From: Isohypsibius dastychi
Lineage: Eukaryota > Tardigrada > Eutardigrada > Parachela > Isohypsibiidae
Direction: 5' to 3'
Assembly (NCBI GenBank): GCA_034696485.1
Contig: JAQIWT010000012.1
Coordinates: forward strand, 1-64,000
Length of the DNA: 64,000 nt
How positions within the stretch are numbered: the stretch's first letter is position 1; the number at the start of each line of letters is the position of its first letter. The notes below the pieces were generated by a model. That model was not told where the DNA came from, ran no database searches, and worked only from the letters and a program-made list of their open reading frames with translations. A program made the position numbers and the translations under genes. Below, in pieces: positions 8,976-20,197 of this stretch.

Positions 8976-11957
8976 TCACATAATTTTGCTCTTCCCAGAA
9001 ACATTACACAACTTATGACCTTGCTTTAACTTTTTAGCACCATGTTGCAAAATTTGATGGGATCTCATGGTTCTCCTGGTCTTCAAAAATTTTCCACATT
9101 CGAGACATTCCACTCTCGGCTGAAAGGAAAGAATCAATCACAACCAAATCTTCACAGTCAAAGACTACTGCTCACTTCAGAGTGTACTCGCACATGATCC
9201 TCCAACTGAGCTTGCGAATGTTGCGAAACTTGATGGATCTTCAAGGTTGCCTTGTTCTTCAAGAATTTCCCACAGACCAGACATTCCACTTTCGCCTGAG
9301 CACCATGTTGCGAAATTTGATGGAATTTCAAGGTTGCCCTGGTCATGAAGAATCTCCCACAATCGGGACATTCCACTTTCGGCTGAAAGAGAAGAATCAA
9401 TCAACCACTGACCAAATTCTCATATTCAAATAATACTCCTCACTTCATAGTGTGATCGCACATGGTCATCCAGTCGCGCTCGTGAAGAATGAGCAAATCC
9501 ACAAACTTTACACTTGAACTCCATCGGTCTGTGCGCCCGAGTGTGATTTTTGGCTTGTTTATAGGTGTCGTATGTGTTCTCACACTCGCGACACGGGAAG
9601 ACACCATCCACCGCATGCTTCTCTTCAGCATGACTTGCAACAACATTCAGCCTAAAATCCTCAAAGTCGCAGTATATACAACGTGAATAACCGGACTTCC
9701 GGGCAGGTTTTGGTCCTATAATCTGGTCTTCCACATCATGGTCGGAAACCATGTGATCACGCAACATGTTATACGTCGTCAGATTCATCCCGCAAGTGTT
9801 ACATGGGTAATGCTTCACCTGCATCCATAACAATGAGGATGAAGGATCAGGTAGCGACTTGTAATGAATGGAGCCTCTTACCGATTTGTGAGCTTGGAGA
9901 TGTTGATGGAGTTTGTCCATTCTATGAGTGACATAACCGCATAGATAACATTTCCAAGACTCTGGAACTTCCTTGTGATTTTCACTGACATGATGAAAAG
10001 CAAGTGTGCTCGAGTCCAGCACTACGGGGCAGAAAGGGCATGGGTGCTTCCCGTCAGCGTCGACATGAGTCTTCTTGTGTTTGTAAAGTTCTTTGCTATT
10101 GCTATCAACCTGTTGCAGGCATATTCCACATCGTCTAGTTGGAGTGTCGCCAGAGTGCTTGCGTGACATGTGCTTCTCCAGACCAGCTTCCGACTTGAAC
10201 TTCTTTTGACAAATCTCACAACTGAATTTGAAAGCCTGGAATCAACAACAATTCCGCTCAGTGAGTAAAGTTCATCAAATGGTCAACTTACCGCTCTTCT
10301 CCGCGAATTAGCAGGATCAGCCGGATTACGTTCTTTCGTTTCAGTTGATTCATTTTCTTCAACTTTGTCTCCGTGATTCTCTTCCTCATTATCCGAATCA
10401 CAAGAATTTGTTTCAGCAGGGTCCTCGGAGTAGTTTGATGAATCGCCTTTAACGAATGACTCGTCATCGCCGCTTTCGTACTCGGGTAACTTCTTGGATG
10501 GTTCCTTGGTTGATGAACGAAGCACGCGTGTTCCGGTGACTCCAGAACTGGTCTTCTGTTTCTTTGGAGGTCTGTTGTTTTCTTCTTGCTGAACGCCGCT
10601 AGCTTCCGGAAACCGAGGGGACGAACCGGAAGCCGGGTCGCGATTTCGATGCTTTGGAACCTGAAAATCACCGATAAGTAATTGAATTCTGACAATGAAT
10701 AAAAGCTCGAATAGTAGAGGTGTTTTGAGGAAGAGAGCTTGGATGCACTTCCGGCGAAAGTGTTCCAACGTTGTTACTCACTTTGTGATGTGATGCTGAA
10801 TGTTCGGTCATTTCGACGACGTTTCGCGAAGTAATACCACATTTTCCACAAATCCAATCAAATGGAGAATCCTCTGGTTCCGAACGACCATCCAGATCTG
10901 AGTTTGTAGAATGCGAAGGGGAATTGACTTCGACCTCTGGACGAGAAGAATATGATGAAGACGGAGTTTCTAAATATGCTGGACTTGGGTCAGATTCAAC
11001 ATCTGTAGCTACGGAATAATTCTTTTCCGGCGACTCATCCGGTTCAAACTGTGCTCCGTCATCCGATTGAAGACCGCTGAGATCAGACATGGTAAATAAA
11101 GAATCGGTTTCGATTTCCGGTTGTCCTGATTCCAATTCTCCAATGAAATCGTTCCTTTCAAAGCTTGGAATGTTATCGTGCTGAAAAAACGATGCAATAT
11201 CCACATCCGACTCATTCATAACATTTTCCTCAGAATAACTTGCAGAAGCGTCAGTTTTCTCAGCTGGCGAAATCCACGAGAGAAACGGTTTGCCTAATTC
11301 CGCAGCATAATGATCAGCGTACCAAACTTTGAGCTCGTCTCCGATTTGAATATCTTTGATCACCGCGAAATAAACATTTCCGTCAAAATGGAATGCTGTC
11401 ACATTCTGATCTTCGATGTTTTCAGCGGAATCAACAAATTTCATCCAGTTGCATTCTTCATCGGAATCCAGTATAAAATCTCTCCAACTTGTTCCTGATT
11501 CGAATGCATATTTGGCGATTGAAGATGAAAGGCGAGGTTTGGAAGGCGCTACTAGAGGTCCGAAAAGAGAACGAGCTGGAATCCAAGCTCCACTGTGAAC
11601 AACCGTTTCTGAAAGATGAAATGTTTAAAACAAAACGTTCACTGAATCAATTCAATGAAAATGGATTGAAAAGAACGAACCAGTGACATCAAAACGAAGA
11701 ATCTCAGGAAGAGTTTCAACGGATCTTTTCGGTGGAGGAAGCTCTTCCACTCTAACTGGCTCCAGCGAATATGTTTTCTTTGAAAGCTTCATCTGCTGTG
11801 CTCGAATCCCATTGTAGACAGGATATCGTTTGGCGTTTGGATTGAAGATTCGATCCGGGAACGGGAAACAAGATTTGATGCAACATTCCAATTGCAACGA
11901 GTTCAAATACGATAAACAAGCAGAGCACTGCAGCCTCGGATCATTTGCAGGGTCCAT
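8976..11957 (-). CDS. PR/SET-domain C2H2 zinc-finger protein, PRDM7/9-like (copy 1)
   Basis: Seven exons: 11681-11957, 10782-11608, 10292-10660, 9882-10235, 9444-9818, 9176-9382 and 8976-9119, giving 850 residues with all phases consistent. Residues 11-40 form a Cys cluster (CSACLSYLNS then ECCIKSC). The PR/SET domain covers about 93-200, with RSLFGPLVAP, CNWMKFV and VWYADHYAAEL. An acidic linker follows, one finger at about 346-367, a charged Ser/Lys-rich exon, then eleven more C2H2 fingers. PR domains of this type methylate histone H3, and the fingers bind DNA in the nucleus. The WYxDxY tyrosines are kept, so activity is possible. The intron at 9819-9881 is 63 bases and in frame, so it could be retained without a stop. 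The last three fingers are near repeats of each other. The ATG at 11957 is the first in frame. Similarity to PRDM9 is by architecture; orthology is unproven. Confidence 0.85.
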
Positions 11958-12059
11958 TAAGTACACGGATTCTCTTTTTGCGCAGGACTACGACCAATTT
12001 GCATCAAGAACCTCACCAGCTGCGATGCGAGAAGCAAAATCACGGAATAAAATTTTAGA

Positions 12060-12500
12060 ATTGAACTTTTGAAGTAAGGAAAGTACTGTAGACTAAACCA
12101 CAACAAACGACGTTACCATTACCGAAACTCAGAGGCCTACTGGTAGCGGCGGTAACCTGACTGTTGTGAAAGGTCACTGTCAACACACATGCCCCAAAGT
12201 TTTTGTGTAAACTTGTCTGATCAGATCCGCAACGGCATTCCAATTTTATATCAAAAGCAAATGCTTTATAAAAGGTAACACAGTTGCGCTGTGTACAATC
12301 CGGTACCCTGTTCTTGCTCTATGTGGTAACGGCTGGTAGGTGGTAACCGAAAGTCAATCTACGTTCTGTGACCTTTATGGAAGAATGTTCCAGATGACAA
12401 CACTGGCAAGTGACAGTTATCAGTTACAACACCCAATTATGTAAAAAATTATTATGTCTCGGAACGAAGTCAATAAACAGCACTAAGCGCGGTCGAACTC
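12060..12500. other. Intergenic, GGTAAC-rich
   Basis: Between the first PR-zinc-finger gene and the small protein gene. Several GGTAAC/GGTTACC words occur, but I see no exon. It may include the promoter of the minus-strand gene starting at 11957. Confidence 0.4.
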
Positions 12501-12513
12501 ATGACACAACCAT

Positions 12514-12717
12514 TCAAGGATTGTTCTGGATTTCCTGGCTCAAATTCGCATGAGCCTTCTTGATGGCCTCGACAATGTCCCACGCGTTCTGCTGAGTGGT
12601 TCCTCCGACAACTTCCCCATGTTGATCGACTTTCAGGGCAATTTTCTCCGCCGACGCTTGCAATTCCTGGAGCTCGTTGAGAATCTCATTTCGTGGGGCG
12701 GCAGCGGTGTCCGACAT
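12514..12717 (-). CDS. Small helical/coiled-coil protein, 67 residues, unknown function
   Basis: The frame starts MSDTAAAPRNEIL and ends EIQNNP with TGA. The middle is heptad-like (LNELQELQASAEKIALKVDQ), followed by a Gly-rich turn and a second helix. Codon choice is G/C-rich at third positions, unlike the surrounding A/T-rich sequence, which supports real coding. Just upstream of the ATG a pyrimidine tract and CAG (about 12728) look like a splice acceptor, so the 5' leader is probably spliced. Upstream in-frame codons to 12885 would cross that site and are unlikely to be translated. I do not recognise the family; a subunit of a small cytosolic complex is only a guess. Confidence 0.65.
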   Translation of the reverse strand: MSDTAAAPRNEILNELQELQASAEKIALKVDQHGEVVGGTTQQNAWDIVEAIKKAHANLSQEIQNNP

Positions 12718-12729
12718 TTTATTCAATCT

Positions 12730-13400
12730 GAAAAAAATCCTGTGAGAAAACGGATCAGCAACACAATAAGGCAATTTTCCACACAAGATTGACCTCGGAA
12801 AAATTTGATTACTCTGCACAAAAGTTATGCTCGACTGCAGCTGTTTGCAATTCTCACTCGTAAAAACGCAGCCAGGCACGAACAAATATACCGATTGAGA
12901 ATCAGAACTAGAGCGAAAACATATTCAGACTGTAGGAAATCTAATCTGAGCATGTCTAGTCTGCTCTCGAAATCAAGGCGGTTATCGAGAAAGGTCATTG
13001 TCGGCATACTCATTACTCACCGCTTTTTGATATCCTTATCGAAGTATCAACGAACTCGAATCCCAGCGATTAGAAAAATGCTGAACTCAATTCAAACCAA
13101 ATAAAACGCTGACTGCAGATTTTATTCTAATAGCACTCAGAACAGCTGAAGCAAATTGACGTAATAGACAACTTTTGGGAACAAGGTCTAAATTTAAATC
13201 AAACTGCCGCCTGATGTACTTGAAACACACAGAACCCTCTCAACTTCCGGTTACGAAACAGTCTGACAAATATAGATACAAAGAGTCTCACTGATGATTT
13301 TCAGAAGAGATGCTCAGTTATAATCTAAATCAACCAAGACAAATAAACAAAGAAGTAGAACGGAATTTGAAAAGATAAACAAGTCGTCTTGATTGGCGGA
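12730..13400. other. Intergenic
   Basis: Contains the presumed spliced leader and promoter of the small minus-strand gene and the 3' flank of the next PR-zinc-finger gene. No further exon is supported. Confidence 0.4.
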
Positions 13401-13412
13401 AGTTGGTTTGAA

Positions 13413-16400
13413 TTAGTCCGAATCACTGTCAGACTCTTGATCCGGCATCAGTACGCTGTAGTAATCCGGATGATTTGTTCTGGCATGATCCAGAAGATTT
13501 TTAGCGCGTTGAAAGGGCGTCTCACACATCTCACAGAAATGTGCATCAGTTTTGTACGTTTTGAAACAAGCCTCCCACGCATCATCCCCGGAAACATTGG
13601 CGTCTTCAGTCAGTTTAGTAATTTCCGCATCTGAATGCTTCTTATCCAAATGATCCGTCGCCATCGCTTCGGTCAGGAAATACTTTCCGCAAATCTTGCA
13701 TCGATAGCCTTGAATTTTTCGAATGGGAAGATTGAGTTCTGGAATTGTGGTCATTCGAACTCCCGGATGTTTCGTCTCAAGATGGGCGATTAATGTCATT
13801 CGTAATGGGAATCCCAGCTGACAATCACGGCATTTGTAGAACGACTCCTCGTAGGTGTCGATCGATGACTTCTGTTTGCGCAATAATTCTTTCATCGGTG
13901 GCGACTTGATAGAAACCACCGCCTCTTCACCGGGGTGGAAATTCTTGATGTGATTACGGAGAACCCAGGGACGCTTGAAGATCTTCTCGCAATGAGGACA
14001 TTGCTGATCAGCCTGGAAAAATAAAAACATGGAAAATAATAAATGAAAATCACATCACCTCTTGAACTTCGTAAAAAAAAGAACACCAATCTAACGACGA
14101 AAAATAAAATATAATCGACAAGTACGACACAACATGTGTTTCACGTAAGCAAGACTTCACTAACTGTAAGATTTGAAGTTCACCATATAAAGGTAAGCCC
14201 TGGAAAAGTCAATGAATAAACAACAGAAAAGCGATCTCATATTTGAATCATTGAATAACTTCCGGTCAGTTACAGGAAAAGTAATGAAGCGCGAATAACT
14301 CAAATTTGGAAACGAGATATCTAATAAAGTAAAGACAAAATCGAGTCATGAAATATCCAACCGGAAAATCTGGAAGTATTTTCAAAAACAACGCAATTTG
14401 TGCCGTCCAGCAAACTCGGGAGACAAACTGTAAATCTTGCGAAATTTCGGTTTTAAAATTTGACGAAATTTGAAAATGGGATAACGAGAATTCTCTGATC
14501 AGGCGTTTGTTCAAAACTTACCTCTGTATGCATGAGCATGTGATATCGCATCGCACTGGTATTCTTGCATGATTTTCCGCAAATTTCACAGATGACGCTT
14601 TTCGGGACATGGACACTCCTCATATGCTCTCGACAGGTAGTCACGCTAGGATATGTCTTATCACACTTTGAACATGGAAAGCGCCCTCCAATTCCATGAG
14701 TCAAATGATGTTTCCTCAAAGTCGGAAGATCCACCAGTTTAACTCCGCAGAAAATACAACTGAGATCAAACTGTTTGATGGACGGATTCGTGGCTGCTTC
14801 TTTTGCGTGCTTGAATTGTTCATGGAGAGTCAGCGCCGCTTCCGTCGTACAACGCGTCTCGCAAATTTTACACCGAAACGGTCGTTCTTCCTGAAAATTC
14901 CAACATTGTTGAAATGAAGCGAAGTGTTCAGAATACCGGTTTAAAAAATAATTTAAAATATAGTCACTTCTTGAGAAACACCAACAGATATTAAAAAACG
15001 AAAGCAATTAATTTAAAAAAAACCCGAAATTATCTCAAACGAAAATTTTGACGAAAAGTCAAGATATAAACTGTAAAGATGATAAATAAGGGCGCGGATA
15101 CATCAAAAGCAGAAAAGTTAAGAAATGCTCGCTTTTCTTGAGAAACAAATGCAAAAAGTTAATTGTGAAAGTCCTAAAAACCCAGACTAAAGCTTTTGCG
15201 TTCATTTTTCCTTACAGATCTCGGTGGAGGTGGAGCCGCACCATGCTGTTCAATTTTGTGATCTTTGAGCTGCCTTTTCAATCGGAACGACGCATCGCAC
15301 TGATTGCACTTTTGAGGGCTATGTGGCTTCGACTACAAAAAAGCAAAACATCAAAACACCGCATCACCAAAAGGGAGATAAATGTAACTTACCGCACAAA
15401 CAATCTTGTGTCTCTGCATCGTTTTAGGCATGGAAACCGACACAGAATATCCACAAGTTTCGCAGGCCATTTGCGGACCATGTTTCGTTTTCACATGTTC
15501 CGATATTCGATGATAACACGGATTTCGTTTATCGCAATGCGGGCATTGATAAACATCATCCTTGCGATGAAATTCTCTATGATGCTGCACGAACTCCTGC
15601 GCGTTCTTAAATCCATCTTTACAATACAAACAGATGTACTCAAAATTGCTTGCTCCAGACTTCCGGCTCCTCGATTTTCGAATCCTCTTCTTCTTATCAG
15701 AAATCCGACTTCCTGGCTTTTCTCCAACGTTTCGAGCAGCTTCAACCTCTTGTCGCATGGCTTCAATTTCTTCATCAATATCCATATCCACATCTACATC
15801 TGCAGTTGTCGGGTTAGGTTCCGGTTCGGAATGCTCCAGTGGAGGGAGACTATAGCTGCTAACAATCGAACTGCTCATCGCGACGCCGTAGTTGTCCGCA
15901 TATCGAACTCGCAGCTCATCTCCAGGTTTGATTTCTCTGATAACGGCAAAAATAATTTTGAAGTCGTATTGAAAGGCGGCCAAATTCTGATTGTCGAGAT
16001 CGGCTTCTCGAACAAATTTCATCCAATTGCATCGATCATCAGATTCCAAAGTATAATCCATCCAGCCCGCCTCATCCGATCCGTAAGAATATCTGGCATC
16101 CACGGGTTTGCTTCTTTGACGTGATGGTGCGACAAGAGGACCAAAAACCGAACGGACGGGGATCCCAGTTCGGCTGACGACAATTCGCTCTGAGAAAGAA
16201 GCATCAGTTTTCAAATTTGAAGTCGATGCTGAATTTAACGTTCGAACCTTTATTGACGAACTGAAAGTCCAGAAGTTCTGGCAAAGAAGCAGTAGATCGA
16301 AAATGTGGACAGCTGTCCTGCTGGATCGTTCCCCGAATCGGTGCCGGAGCTGCAATGCTGCATTTGCAAGGAGAAGCTTTCTCGAAGCTTTTATCAGCAA

Positions 16401-16503
16401 AATGAACGCACGAGTGTAGGCAGCAGTCATTCTGCTTGCATTCCAGAAAGGAAAAGCAGCTTGTACAAAGACTTCGGGGATCTTTCCTCCTAGTTTCCAC
16501 CAT
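13413..16503 (-). CDS. PR/SET-domain C2H2 zinc-finger protein, PRDM7/9-like (copy 2)
   Basis: Five exons: 16248-16503, 15393-16189, 15216-15332, 14522-14890 and 13413-14012, giving 712 residues with agreeing phases. Exon 1 has the Cys cluster (CTSCFSFLEC, DCCLHSC). The PR domain (about 86-195) shows VRSVFGPLVAP, CNWMKFVREA and RVRYADNYG; the Trp before the Tyr is Arg here. A basic segment (KKKRIRKSRSRK) could be a nuclear signal. About twelve C2H2 fingers follow; the third, CETCGYSVSVSMPKTMQRH, has an unusual second pair. The protein ends in an acidic tail (DQESDSDSD). It lies in the same orientation as copy 1 and is clearly paralogous, but the finger arrays differ strongly. A nuclear DNA-binding methyltransferase-type regulator is expected from the family; whether the PR domain is active is open. 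Confidence 0.85.
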
Positions 16504-16749
16504 GACAGCTCACTGAGAAATTAATAAAGAAAACTTGAACCACAACATTTGAAAATTCATAGATGAACCATTCAGTTTTCCACTCACCTCGTGTTACGAG
16601 TACAATGCTACCGCATCAATAAAGCGATCCTTACTGGTTTTCGGAGTTACGTGCAGTGTTCCGAACTGAATGAAGATGACACATAAACTTAAAATGTGAA
16701 CCAGAAATTATTCAACGTTTCTTCTCGGAATTTGCGAAATCGAGCATAG

Positions 16750-16850
16750 CATGCGTCTCAAGAGGCAAGCGGTAGGCAGTAAGCGGTAACCTTGCGGTAA
16801 CCATGCCCAGATGGTTACCTTACACCTGACAGCTACCTCATTTCTAATTT
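16750..16850 (+). repeat. Dispersed repeat, copy 2
   Basis: Second copy of the repeat at 4586-4690, in the same orientation. It carries an additional internal CTTGCGGTAACC not present in copy 1. Confidence 0.75.
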
Positions 16851-17127
16851 CAACGCACACTGACTTTATTCTTAACCCTATATTCTACATCGATACACCG
16901 TCAACATCGATAGCAAAGATGGCAGATTTCATCTGGATGACGTGATTTAGAAAAATAACGATACAGAACTCACAATGTCGGACTATGTTAGTCTAACAAA
17001 GCGCGGCATTTTTTTGCGCATCCAGAAATAGGGTGATACGGTCCAGACGGAACCCCTTGATCTGACAACAAAGGTGTTTCAACGTCATGATTTTTTTTTC
17101 AGTAGGTAATTAGCAACATTATCACTT

Positions 17128-17590
17128 TTGGTTGAACATGGCATAACGACAAGCACATCTCTAATTGTCTGGGATCCTGCAGAAAAGAACAAGAACGTCC
17201 GGGAAACACCAAACATCGCAATTAGTCGCAATTACTCGAACAGTGACATTTTTATGATTTCCGCCCGCCGGCAGATGTACGGTTACGAACAGGTGGCATT
17301 CATGGTCTCAACCATGAATCATGGTGATGCGTAACCTGACATCTTCCCACTTCCTAGTTCCGACAAATAACTCATTAATTCGAATCAATGTGAACACTTT
17401 CCAACCGAAGGTAGACTTTGTGGACTGCATGTACCTTCCACAGTCACATGGTGGTTTCCGCAGAACTTGCACCCGAGGGAACAGAGACTCCACATCAAAT
17501 TACAAAAAGCTTCCAGTTGAACTGTTCTTCTTCGATCGAGTAACTGCAAAACTTAGAAACGGTATTTTGGTAACTATAGGTGGTCTGTAG
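17128..17590 (+). CDS. Doubtful hypothetical coding remnant in two overlapping frames
   Basis: A first frame (to 17334) encodes a mixed-composition stretch with LIVWDPAEKNKN and QMYGYEQVAFMVS. An overlapping second frame (17321-17590) continues with VDFVDCMYLPQSHGG and FFFDRVTAKLRNG. Composition is protein-like in both, and the end of the first joins the start of the second only by a frame change or a very short intron. No ATG begins the first frame. I recognise no family. It may be a decayed gene or chance. Confidence 0.2.
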
Positions 17591-20197
17591 TGTAAGGCTC
17601 ATGATTTCTAGAGACCGCGACAAGAAAACCAGAACAGATTGTGAAGTTTGTGAACTGCAGGCGAAGATACGGCAGTAGCTGCTGGAATTGCTGTGAAAAT
17701 GTCTTTCTTTGCTAAGATTGATTGATTCGTCTGGAATTATCTGAATAGAATGGCAGGTCAGGGGTACTGAATCCTGGCATAAATGATAACCTCATCACGA
17801 ATGTCAGTAGTCAAATGCCAGATTCGTGTTTTGAAATCTGGTGATCACTAGAACCCCCGGGGTGCCACCTAGGCAACCCATCATAGCAGCCCACTTCACC
17901 GAGATCAATATGCTTCAACATATGTTTTAAAAAAATTTGCCTGCTTCTTCGTTGGACCACGTGATAGGGGAACTGCTCATCAGGAATCGAAACTAACGGC
18001 ACAAACAAAAGCAAGATTTAGTCGTGTTTTTCGTCCTTTCGGGAAATCCATCTGACTACAAGTCTCAGTAACCAGTAATATTTTCTTCATGTACCAGATA
18101 GTAGCTGATCAAGAATGTGATACTATTACGGGCACATGTTCTTCACCAAATTCAAGGCAGAGCTTCAACCTCGTGTAGCCTCATTACTATCACGAGGAAG
18201 CACGTTTTGGTTGATTTGACATCTCACAGCATTCCAATTTTAATCTGATCTAATTCTGATCTGTGATGTTACAAGTAAACTGGATTGTCTGGAGTTGATT
18301 CTGGATTCCGACGAGAGAATGAGACTGCCAATTTGTATGTTTTTGGAAGATTCGGAGCTTGTAAAAATCATATTATTGCTGATTCATGATATTACTAAAA
18401 ACCTGGAAAGTGAGGACAGGTATGTGTGCAATGCAAATGATCCTTTGAATGTCGTTAACAGTAGTGATCATCACTGTTGCTGTTGAGTTCTTGATGTGTC
18501 ATACTTTTCGGTCTTAGGGCTTTATTTCAATGGAGGCTTATGTTGCAATGTCTCTGTTCTATCATGAAAACGAATTTTCAGTTGAGACAGTCGGAGGTTG
18601 AAAACAAAGCCGCCCGAAGTACCAAATGCTCAATCTAAAAAACAAATCCGACCGTCTTGACTCAGGCCGGAGAGCCGCAAAAAAACGTCGACAGCAGTTC
18701 TAATTTACCTGAGTTCTTTTCGATTTGAAAGCATTGAGATAAGTCTTAGCGATGCGCCTGTCAAAAAGCTCATTCGAACACGGTTGTTATTCCAAAAGAA
18801 AGAAAGAAGAAAGAAGAAGTAAGCTGTTGCAAAGACGATATCGATTACACTTTCGAGGACGTTTCATTAGAACCAGACGTATCGGAAGTAATACTGCTTG
18901 CAGAGAGCATCTTGGCACATTAAACGAAGAATTCGTTGCTTCACGTTAAAGACTGTGCAATATGAAAATCGGATCAGTTTTTCAAGATCATATTTCAATA
19001 GATCATGTTTCAAAAAGTTCATTCAGGCACGGTTGTTATTTCTACTCCCTGAAGCTTTATCAAATCATGATTTTTGATTCAACTCAGATGGTGTTTTCGC
19101 TGTAAACTATCATCTTTTACAGTCGCGAAACCTCAGTAACTCAAGATTTCTGACGCAGGCAAGACTCAGGAGCAAGAAGATCAAATTCATTGTCTACTTT
19201 CCATGAATCATGTGTGATCACCTGTGGACTAAAACTATTGCTTCTTCAATGATTTGTATGAAAATATTTAGAGACTGACTCTTAGTGGCATGTTTATTGC
19301 CATATCAATCACGTTTCTTGTGCGTGAGGTGTTTTTCTGCCTCAATAAACGCCTGAGCCGGAAGCTATTCCTCCACTCTTGCTGACACCTAGAATGTGTG
19401 TCTTGCCAGCCCTGGACCGTGGTCCTAAATACTCGTTCTGATTACGCGCATCACAATCTGAATCGAAAGTTCTCATAGAAAGATCCCACATTACATCGCG
19501 GATTTGCGATTTAGAACACAATGAAGATGACAGATCATCAAAAACGTACCATGAGATTCGATTTCTTTCTCAAATTTATTCATGTTTGTTACCCATGAGC
19601 TACTCGTGTTAAGTTATACCAAACGGGGCTAAAAATTGCAGTACTACGGTTCGTGGAACGGTTTCTTGGGGCAAACTGTGCATCATCAGCTCGTTTGAGC
19701 TCGACAAAACATCCAACTGACGTGTTGCAGCTGTGTTGTCTGCCAAACCGCCGTCAACACAGACGGCAACATTCGATATGAATTCAACTCGAGACTTCAG
19801 AAGTAAGCGTTCGACTGGAATAACCTGATGCGATATCTGCGAAGCAATTCAGTCAAACAGACAGAAAGGTTAAATTTTGTACTGCTTCTCAATTCGAGCT
19901 TACATGATTTAAGTCCTCCCCTTCAGCTTTGCAACGCAGATAAGTTCGTCGCGCATTTAAATTTCTATCTATTTCTGCTTTGAGGCTCCGGCCCAATTCT
20001 GTTTGGCAGTCAAGGTCTCGAAGGTTCTCAACACTTCGATTCTCAGTGCGATGAAACATCATATTTAAACGTGGAGCTGACTGCTTGTTACAGGAAACCC
20101 CACGTAACAATCTCATCTGGATTATCAACTCGCAATCATCTCATCGTTTTGATGTCCGCAGACTGGACGAATGTACTGACGCACTTTTGAAGCAATT

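Larger units (their letters stand above)
16510..20190. other. Long gene-poor interval
   Basis: Besides the dispersed repeat near 16750 and a doubtful pair of frames at 17128-17590, I find no convincing exons. Short charged frames near 18752-18949 (plus) and 19889-20128 (minus, ending at a possible GTAAGC donor) are not supported by family similarity. Confidence 0.4.

Noticed and set aside
12718-12885. Longer N-terminus for the small protein at 12514-12717
   Set aside because: The extension crosses a pyrimidine tract and CAG acceptor just before the ATG and is of poor composition.
15138-16124. 328-codon plus-strand frame
   Set aside because: Antisense of the PR domain and finger exons of copy 2, crossing their introns. 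No domain features.
18752-18949. 65-codon Arg/Lys-rich plus frame
   Set aside because: Low complexity, no splice support, no family resemblance.
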